A stretch of DNA of 11,142 bases, taken from positions 1 through 11,142 of the forward strand of contig JAOUPZ010000076.1 in the NCBI GenBank assembly GCA_029879595.1, given 5' to 3'. This stretch comes from Deltaproteobacteria bacterium (lineage in GTDB: Bacteria > SAR324 > JACQKK01). Every line of letters begins with the position of its first letter. Position 1 is the stretch's first letter. This document shows, piece after piece, positions 6,878 through 11,142 of this stretch. A model generated the notes under the pieces. That model saw only the letters and a program-made list of their open reading frames with translations. It did no database searches and was not told the DNA's origin. Both the position numbers and the translations under genes were made by a program.

Positions 6878-6929
6878 AATCAGTACTGCAAATCAGTGCT
6901 GCAATTCAGTACTGCAATTCAGTACTGCA
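6878..6929. repeat. Tandem array of a 13-bp palindrome-bearing unit, four copies
   Basis: The unit is AWTCAGTACTGCA. Copies lie at 6878-6890, 6891-6903 (A to G, giving CAGTGCTG), 6904-6916 and 6917-6929, with no gaps. Each full copy holds the perfect 8-bp palindrome CAGTACTG, so the array presents evenly spaced two-fold symmetric sites. It ends three bases from the rpsR stop codon. It is unrelated in sequence to the 16-bp array about 100 bp away. Confidence 0.9.
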
Positions 6930-6932
6930 ATA

Positions 6933-7208
6933 TCAATCCGGGTAGACGTGCCCTTCGGAGAAGGATATCAGGGCGATGTTCCGGGCCCTCTTGACCGCCA
7001 GCCTCAGCTTGCGCTGGGTCTCGGCCGTGTTTCCTGTGATCCGCCGGGGAAGTATGCGTCCCCGTTCCGTCAGGTAGTTCTTCAGCAGTTCGATGTCCTT
7101 GAAGGGAATCTCCTGCAGTTTGTTCAGTTCGGAGTTCTTCCTGCGGGGAACTACCGCCCTGGCGCCCGAGCCGCGCTTTCTTGCCGTACCGTTTGTACCC
7201 TTGGTCAT
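6933..7208 (-). CDS. rpsR: 30S ribosomal protein bS18
   Basis: The 91-residue product matches S18, which binds 16S rRNA in the platform as a heterodimer with S6. The core motifs are visible: IPFKDIELLKNYLTERG (34-50), then ILPRRITGNTAETQRKL and the basic KRARNIALI segment. The N-terminus is basic and slightly long (about 24 residues before the core). The protein has no cysteine, so it is the zinc-free type. The gene starts 12 bases after the rpsF stop, so the two are certainly cotranscribed, and a GGCGG-like ribosome site lies in that spacer. The stop codon directly adjoins the 13-bp repeat array. Confidence 0.97.
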   Translation of the reverse strand: MTKGTNGTARKRGSGARAVVPRRKNSELNKLQEIPFKDIELLKNYLTERGRILPRRITGNTAETQRKLRLAVKRARNIALISFSEGHVYPD

Positions 7209-7220
7209 GGTTGCCGCCTG

Positions 7221-7577
7221 TTATTCAATCATGTTCTGGGCGATGGTGCCCTCTGATTTGAGTTTCTTGTACTTGCCGAATTCCTCTTCCACATCCTCGA
7301 CGGATACGGAGAGCCACTTGATGACATCATCCTCCAGTCGGAACTGGTTTTCCAGCGCCCTCAGTGCGTCCGGGGTATTGTCCAGATAGAACATGTGATA
7401 GACGCCGTGGCTCCGCTTTTTCACCTCATAGGCCAGCTTGCGCCGTCCCCATTCATCGTGGTGAACGATGCTGCCGCCGTTTTTGTCCACAATGGACTTG
7501 AACTTTTCCAGCAGGCCTTTCTGCTGATCCTGGTTTACTTCCGGGTCCAGGATGAAGATTGATTCGTAACCCTGCAT
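7221..7577 (-). CDS. rpsF: 30S ribosomal protein bS6
   Basis: S6 pairs with S18 on the 30S platform. The 118-residue product has the family opening MQGYESIFILDP, the DEWGRRKLAYEVKK segment (about 41-54) and the HGVYHMFYL strand. An in-frame ATG at 7658 would add 27 residues unlike S6, and the extension covers the leader hairpin. The ATG at 7577 fits the family start exactly and has AAGGA ten bases upstream, so it is chosen. A short charged C-terminal tail is normal for the family. The gene is the first of the S6-S18 pair, with a promoter-like site at the end of pth. Confidence 0.96.
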   Translation of the reverse strand: MQGYESIFILDPEVNQDQQKGLLEKFKSIVDKNGGSIVHHDEWGRRKLAYEVKKRSHGVYHMFYLDNTPDALRALENQFRLEDDVIKWLSVSVEDVEEEFGKYKKLKSEGTIAQNMIE

Positions 7578-7607
7578 GTAGGTTTTTTCCTTAACGATTT
7601 GGTTATT

Positions 7608-7623
7608 CCCGGGATTTCCCGGG
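7608..7623 (-). promoter_or_regulatory. Strong hairpin in the rpsF leader, candidate S6:S18 control element
   Basis: In the minus-strand transcript, CCCGGG, loop AAAT, CCCGGG makes a perfect 6-bp GC stem with a tetraloop, 31 to 46 bases upstream of the rpsF ATG. Many bacteria control rpsF-rpsR through S6:S18 binding to a structured leader that mimics their 16S rRNA site. Position and GC/CCG content fit that idea, but I could not match the full known motif, so the regulatory role is inferred. It is not followed by a U-tract, so it is not a classical terminator. Confidence 0.4.
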
Positions 7624-7672
7624 GGGTTATCATTCCGCGCCGTCTGGGGCCGCATCACACGGGTGTTCCGTT

Positions 7673-7701
7673 ATCATAGCCGAATGTCGGCTCAGGGTGA
7701 A
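7673..7701 (-). promoter_or_regulatory. Candidate sigma-70 promoter for rpsF-rpsR
   Basis: On the minus strand, TTCACC (7701-7696, four of six consensus bases) and TATGAT (7678-7673, five of six) are separated by exactly 17 nt. The -35 lies inside the last codons of pth. Initiation near 7666 would give a leader of about 90 nt containing the CCCGGG hairpin. This is the best-spaced promoter candidate in the window. Confidence 0.5.
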
Positions 7702-8243
7702 CTCCAGCTTTCAAAACTTCCGTCTTTGAGGAACTCCAGGGCCGAACGGGCTGCGTTTTCCACGGCCTGTTCCAGTGCTTCCCTGTCCTCGCCAACCGCC
7801 GCCAGCACATGTGATGTCACCTGGCCTTTGTGCTCAGGGCGTCCTATGCCGATCCTGATTCTTTTGAACCGGCTTCCGCCGGTTTCGGCGATAATGGATC
7901 TCAGTCCATTATGTCCGCCGTCCGAGCCCTGGGGACGCTGTCTGATCCTGCCGGGTGGCAGTTCCAGATCGTCAACCACCACAAGGCAGTCTTCCAGCGG
8001 TATCTTGTAAAACCTCACCAGGGCCGCCACGGCCCGCCCGCTGCTGTTCATGTATGTCTGCGGCTTAACCAGCAGCCCCGGGGCGCCCTGTGCCTCAACA
8101 CGCGCCACCAGCGCCTCGTGCTGGTTTTTCCAGCCGGAGACCCCCAGCAGTTCGGCCATTTTGTCCACAACCCAAAAGCCCAGGTTGTGCCGGGATTCCT
8201 CGTAGGCCTTGCCCGGGTTTCCCAGTCCCACGATAATTCGCAT
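7692..8243 (-). CDS. pth: Peptidyl-tRNA hydrolase
   Basis: Pth cleaves the ester bond of peptidyl-tRNAs released prematurely from ribosomes, recycling the tRNA. The 183-residue product is of normal length. The active-site set is complete by comparison with the E. coli enzyme: N9 in GLGNPG, H19 in RHNLGF, M65-N66 in TYMNSSG, D91 in the DDLELPPG strand and N112 in GGHNGLRSI. The ATG at 8243 gives the typical MRIIVGLGNPG start; its ribosome site is weak, and with only 33 bases from the L25 stop it is probably cotranscribed with that gene. The stop codon overlaps the region of the rpsF promoter candidate. Confidence 0.97.
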   Translation of the reverse strand: MRIIVGLGNPGKAYEESRHNLGFWVVDKMAELLGVSGWKNQHEALVARVEAQGAPGLLVKPQTYMNSSGRAVAALVRFYKIPLEDCLVVVDDLELPPGRIRQRPQGSDGGHNGLRSIIAETGGSRFKRIRIGIGRPEHKGQVTSHVLAAVGEDREALEQAVENAARSALEFLKDGSFESWSSP

Positions 8244-8276
8244 CTGCCGTCCAGCCGGGTATCGTGCCCGCGAGTT

Positions 8277-8921
8277 TTAATCCTCGGTTTTTTCCTCTGC
8301 CGCCGCCGCAGCTCCTGCTTCGGCGCCTTCCTCTGAGGCTTCCTTTTCTTCAGCCATCTTGGCCGGAGAGATCATCACGAACAGGGTGTCCTCCGGGGGA
8401 GAAATTATCTTCATGCCCTCGGGAAGCACCACATCGGAAACGTGCAGGGTGTGTCCGATGTCCAGATGGGAGACATCCACGGGGATGAACTCCGGAATTA
8501 TCGTAGGCAGACATTCGATGTGTATTTCGTGATTGACGGTCTGCAGGATGCCGCCCAATTTCTCGCCAACGGACTTGCCGGTGGGGCGGACCTCGACAGG
8601 GACCTGAACCACCAGTTTGATGTCCACTTCCTGAAAGTCGATATGCAGCAGGTTGCGGCCCACATGGGTGGTCTGCACCTCCTTGATGAGCACCTTGCGC
8701 TTGTCCTCGCCCGTGCCGCCGGAAATATTGAGTTCTATCAGGCGCCCCGAGCCATGCAGCGCCGCCATGAGCATGGTCATATCATGGTCATTGACTTGGA
8801 CCGACAGGGGGTCCCTCAAGCCGTATACCACCGCCGGCACGTTGCCTTCCCGGCGCATCTGCTTTGCCGCTCTCTTGCCGGTCTCTGTTCTCAAGCCGGC
8901 CTCCAGGTTGAACTCCGTCAT
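8277..8921 (-). CDS. rplY: 50S ribosomal protein bL25, long TL5/CTC form
   Basis: The 214-residue product is the two-domain L25 (called TL5 or CTC) that binds 5S rRNA. The N-terminal 5S-binding beta-barrel spans about 5-93 (GKRAAKQMRREGNVPAVVYG, then HGSGRLIEL and LLHIDFQEV). The C-terminal domain spans about 94-186 (VPVEVRPTGKSVGEKLGG, DVSHLDIGHTLHVSD). A tail from about 190 to 214 is rich in Glu and Ala, as is common in this family. An in-frame start at 9002 would add 27 residues with no family match. The ATG at 8921 has AAGGA seven bases upstream and the usual opening, so it is preferred. It is the first gene of the minus-strand block and lies 33 bases before pth. A ribose-phosphate pyrophosphokinase gene, a frequent upstream partner, is not present. 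Confidence 0.95.
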   Translation of the reverse strand: MTEFNLEAGLRTETGKRAAKQMRREGNVPAVVYGLRDPLSVQVNDHDMTMLMAALHGSGRLIELNISGGTGEDKRKVLIKEVQTTHVGRNLLHIDFQEVDIKLVVQVPVEVRPTGKSVGEKLGGILQTVNHEIHIECLPTIIPEFIPVDVSHLDIGHTLHVSDVVLPEGMKIISPPEDTLFVMISPAKMAEEKEASEEGAEAGAAAAAEEKTED

Positions 8922-8928
8922 TGTCTGA

Positions 8929-8957
8929 TCCTTAAAAAGTGCCTCAAAAAGTGCATC
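8929..8957 (-). promoter_or_regulatory. Ribosome site and direct repeat before rplY
   Basis: AAGGA on the minus strand (8933-8929) lies seven bases before the rplY ATG and fixes that start. Immediately upstream, a 12-bp direct duplication (plus strand AAAAAGTGCCTC at 8934-8945 and AAAAAGTGCATC at 8946-8957) differs at one base. The duplicated leader is U-rich in the transcript and may help ribosome loading. An AT-rich patch follows at about 8956-8968 without a clear -35 partner. Confidence 0.5.
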
Positions 8958-9599
8958 AATATTATTGCATCCAGGGGGCCAGGCTTGCTCCCGGGCTGTC
9001 ATGTCCCTGGATTCGCGTGGCTGATGGCCCTTCCGGTCTTAATAGCCGTGTGGGTTTGTCCCTGCTCGGCAATCTGTCATTAAATCCGGCAAGGTGACCA
9101 TTCGCGGATACCTTCCACAGGCAACACCTGCGAAAACACCGCTCCCCCCGCCGAAAAACACCGCGATTACCATAACCCAAACCCAATTTGTACGATCATT
9201 TTTGCCTGTGGTCAAGGAAAATTGAGGTCAGGTTTCAAAAACACGAGCCGGTGGAAGGGTCAGGATGTAAAAACGGCCTTCCGGGGGCCTTTAGGAGGGC
9301 ACCGGAGGCGACAAAAAACACCGGCCGTCAGGCCGCCGATTGCAAACCCGGGCCAGTTGGGTGAAAATGCCGGACGGGCGCTGTTATTTCTATCGTCGCG
9401 AGGGATATGCCCGGCGGGGATGATCAGGCAACGTGAAGCCCGGGAGAATTGCGACGGGGATAATTATAATATACCCGGTTATATACACACGGTTATATAC
9501 ACCCGGTTATATAGTCACAGCCTGCAGGGTAAACAGTCACAGGTTATCAGGGGGCTGACAGCGGTCGGCCGCCCACGCTCAGCACAAGACAATTCCGAC
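8958..9599. other. Gene-free divergent region between rplY and lpxA
   Basis: This stretch of about 640 bp separates two divergent genes. I see no tRNA, no protein with family features and no confident promoter pair. It is moderately GC-rich with an AT-rich island at about 9461-9514 that contains a lone TATAAT (9465-9470) and the 14-bp tandem repeat. Promoters for both flanking genes should lie here but cannot be placed with confidence. Open frames across it exist but look like chance. Confidence 0.6.
9473..9514. repeat. Tandem array of a 14-bp unit, three copies, upstream of lpxA
   Basis: Copies are ACCCGGTTATATAC (9473-9486), ACACGGTTATATAC (9487-9500) and ACCCGGTTATATAG (9501-9514), each differing from the first by at most one base. 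They end 85 bases before the lpxA ATG. Each unit holds a TATATA core, so the array offers several -10-like sites or a cluster of regulator sites. A looser pair of AGTCACAG boxes (9513-9520 and 9535-9542) overlaps its end, 22 bp apart. Confidence 0.85.
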
Positions 9600-10400
9600 A
9601 TGAACGAGACCAACAAAGAATCACAGGGCATACACCCCACCGCAATAATTGATCCCGGAGCCCGGCTGGGCCAGGGAGTTTCCGTGGGGCCGTATTCGGT
9701 CATCGGGCCGGACGTGGTCATTGGCGATGGCACCGTCATCCAGAACCACGTCACCATAACGGGCCCCACCACCATCGGCGTGGAGAACGTGATATACCCC
9801 TACGCCTCGGTGGGCCACGACCCCCAGGACAAGAAATTCAAAAGCAGCGAAACTTCCATTCTGGAAATCGGCGACCGCAACCGCATACGCGAATGCGTGA
9901 CCATCAACCGGGGCACGGAGGATGGGGGCGGCTACACCCGGGTGGGCAACGACAACTGGATCATGGCCTATGTGCACATCGCCCATGACTGCATCGTGGG
10001 CAACGACACAGTGCTGGCCAACAACGCCACCCTGGGCGGGCACGTCACAGTGGAGGACCGGGCCTACCTGGGCGGGTTCACGGCCGCGCACCAGTTCTGC
10101 CGCATCGGCCGGCATGTGATGACCGGCGGGCACACCATGATCGCCCAGGACGTGCCGCCCTATGTGGTCGCGGTGGGCAACCGGGCCAAGATGTTCGGCA
10201 TCAACAAGGTCGGCCTGGAGCGCTACGGCTTCACCAAGGAGGAGATCAAGGGGGTGGAAAAGGCCTACAAGATGTTCACCCGGGGCCGGGGCAAGACCGA
10301 AGACACCCTGAGCGAAATCGAGCAGGCCCTGGGGGAAATAGAGCCTGTGCGCAACTTCGTGGAGTTCATCCGCAAATCCGAGCGGGGGGTCTGCCGCTGA
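9600..10400 (+). CDS. lpxA: Acyl-ACP--UDP-N-acetylglucosamine O-acyltransferase LpxA
   Basis: LpxA moves a 3-hydroxyacyl chain from ACP to the 3-OH of UDP-GlcNAc, the first step of lipid A synthesis. The 266-residue product is of normal length. Residues ~11-190 form the left-handed beta-helix of hexapeptide repeats, and a helical C-terminal part follows (~200-266). The catalytic base is H129 in HIAHDC (E. coli H125); H148 and H164 match other conserved active-site histidines. G177 aligns with E. coli G173, the residue allowing long acyl chains, so a C14-like substrate is predicted. The frame stays open 126 codons upstream, but family similarity begins near residue 11 and the ATG at 9600 gives a standard N-terminus. 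No good Shine-Dalgarno is seen. The usual neighbours lpxD, fabZ and lpxB are absent on both sides. Confidence 0.96.
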   Translation: MNETNKESQGIHPTAIIDPGARLGQGVSVGPYSVIGPDVVIGDGTVIQNHVTITGPTTIGVENVIYPYASVGHDPQDKKFKSSETSILEIGDRNRIRECVTINRGTEDGGGYTRVGNDNWIMAYVHIAHDCIVGNDTVLANNATLGGHVTVEDRAYLGGFTAAHQFCRIGRHVMTGGHTMIAQDVPPYVVAVGNRAKMFGINKVGLERYGFTKEEIKGVEKAYKMFTRGRGKTEDTLSEIEQALGEIEPVRNFVEFIRKSERGVCR

Positions 10401-10523
10401 GAAACCCCGGCGCGTCCACCCGGAGGCCCCCCGTCAGGTCCGGCGGTGTCTGTCCGGGGAAGGCGTTTCAGCCAAAAATATATTTGCAGCCATACACACA
10501 CCGCCATTCCCGATGACACATAT

Positions 10524-11142
10524 ATGACAGGCATTCGAGAACCCTTTTTGAGCGTACCGGGCTTTTCCTTTGCCGGCATGAACCTGGGGATAAAGGACCG
10601 CTCCCTGGATTTCGGTCTGGCCCGCTGCCGGGTCCCCTGCGCCGCCGCGGGCATCTTCACCCGGAACAACTTTCCCGGAGCGCCCGTGCTGGTGGGCCGC
10701 GAGCACCTGGCCGGAGGCAGGCTCCAGGCCATCGCCGTGAATTCCAAGAACGCCAATGTGGCCACCGGCACCGGGGGCCTGGAGGACAGCCGGAGAATCT
10801 GTGAACTGGTGGGCGGGGAACTGGGCATTGCCCCGCAACTGGTGCTGCCGTCATCCACGGGGGTGATCGGGGTGCGCCTGCCCATGGAGCGAATAGTTGC
10901 CGGCTGCCGGGACCTGGCCGCGCGGCTTGGGGATGACCGGGAGCACCTGGAATCATATGCACGGGCCATCATGACCACGGATACCCGCCCCAAGGGTGTT
11001 TCGCTGCGGGTGGGGCCGGCCGTGCTTACCGGAGTGGCCAAGGGGGCGGGCATGATCGAGCCCAACATGGCCACCATGCTGGCCTACTTCTTCACCGATG
11101 CCGGACTGCCCCCAGAACAGTTGCAGGGGATGCTGCGGCGGG
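10524..11142 (+). CDS. argJ: Glutamate N-acetyltransferase / ornithine acetyltransferase ArgJ, 3' end outside window
   Basis: The first 206 residues of a protein usually about 390-410 long. ArgJ transfers the acetyl group from N-acetylornithine to glutamate in the cyclic arginine pathway; some forms also use acetyl-CoA to make N-acetylglutamate. Visible motifs: AAGIFTRNN (41-49), AVNSKNANVATG (71-82), the oxyanion-hole STGVIG (111-116), TTDTRPKG (151-158) and KGAGMIEPNMATM (173-185). T184 in MAT is the expected nucleophile exposed by self-cleavage after A183, so the alpha chain and the cleavage site are inside the window. Substitution of K for the more usual G in NSKNAN is a variant I note but cannot weigh. 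The ATG at 10524 has no strong ribosome site and no upstream in-frame alternative. It follows lpxA by 123 bases on the same strand; no other arg gene is visible. Confidence 0.94.
   Translation, partial: MTGIREPFLSVPGFSFAGMNLGIKDRSLDFGLARCRVPCAAAGIFTRNNFPGAPVLVGREHLAGGRLQAIAVNSKNANVATGTGGLEDSRRICELVGGELGIAPQLVLPSSTGVIGVRLPMERIVAGCRDLAARLGDDREHLESYARAIMTTDTRPKGVSLRVGPAVLTGVAKGAGMIEPNMATMLAYFFTDAGLPPEQLQGMLRR

Noticed and set aside
6679..6929. Repeat arrays as a CRISPR locus
   Set aside because: Units are directly adjacent with no unique spacers, and no cas genes are present.
8962..9186. 74-codon minus-strand frame in the gene-free region
   Set aside because: Arg/Gly-rich with no ribosome site or family features that I could see.
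9222..9599. 126-codon in-frame extension upstream of lpxA
   Set aside because: It reads through the tandem repeats, has no recognisable domain, and LpxA homology begins after the ATG at 9600. A chance open frame is more likely than a fusion.

Overview
The window is a GC-rich bacterial chromosome segment made almost entirely of housekeeping genes, with unusually repeat-rich intergenic gaps. A complete lpxA (lipid A synthesis) implies a Gram-negative, LPS-making cell. The gene order L25/CTC - pth - rpsF - rpsR - rplI - dnaB on one strand is the arrangement I associate with Deltaproteobacteria and related lineages. I can only call the source a proteobacterium-like diderm; the phylum is not certain. 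I saw no tRNA, rRNA, insertion sequence, phage gene or CRISPR array.

Layout: (1) 1-2249, minus strand: the N-terminal 749 residues of a multidomain fatty-acid activating protein (acyl carrier domain, then fatty-acyl-AMP ligase, then a membrane segment that probably leads into an acyltransferase outside the window). (2) 2250-2617: divergent intergenic region with a candidate promoter, a small hairpin and a possible 38-codon upstream ORF touching moaA. (3) 2618-3643, plus strand: moaA, the first enzyme of molybdenum cofactor synthesis. (4) 3644-3730: convergent gap with GC-rich hairpins. (5) 3731-8921, minus strand: a colinear block which in transcription order reads L25/CTC, pth, rpsF (S6), rpsR (S18), rplI (L9), dnaB and a small membrane protein with a TTG start. 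(6) 8922-9599: a gene-free divergent region of about 680 bp with a 14-bp tandem repeat. (7) 9600-10400, plus strand: lpxA. (8) 10524 to the right edge, plus strand: the N-terminal 206 residues of argJ (arginine synthesis).

The minus-strand block combines translation (L25, S6, S18, L9, peptidyl-tRNA hydrolase) with replication (DnaB), a growth-related grouping. Internal promoter-like sites precede rpsF (7673-7701) and dnaB (5847-5878), so it is probably more than one transcription unit. The rpsF leader carries a strong hairpin that could take part in S6:S18 autoregulation. The rpsR-rplI gap holds two unrelated short tandem repeat arrays (a 16-bp unit and a 13-bp palindromic unit), and a third array (14-bp unit) lies upstream of lpxA. 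These arrays are the least ordinary feature here. I found no evidence for a new defence or mobile system.
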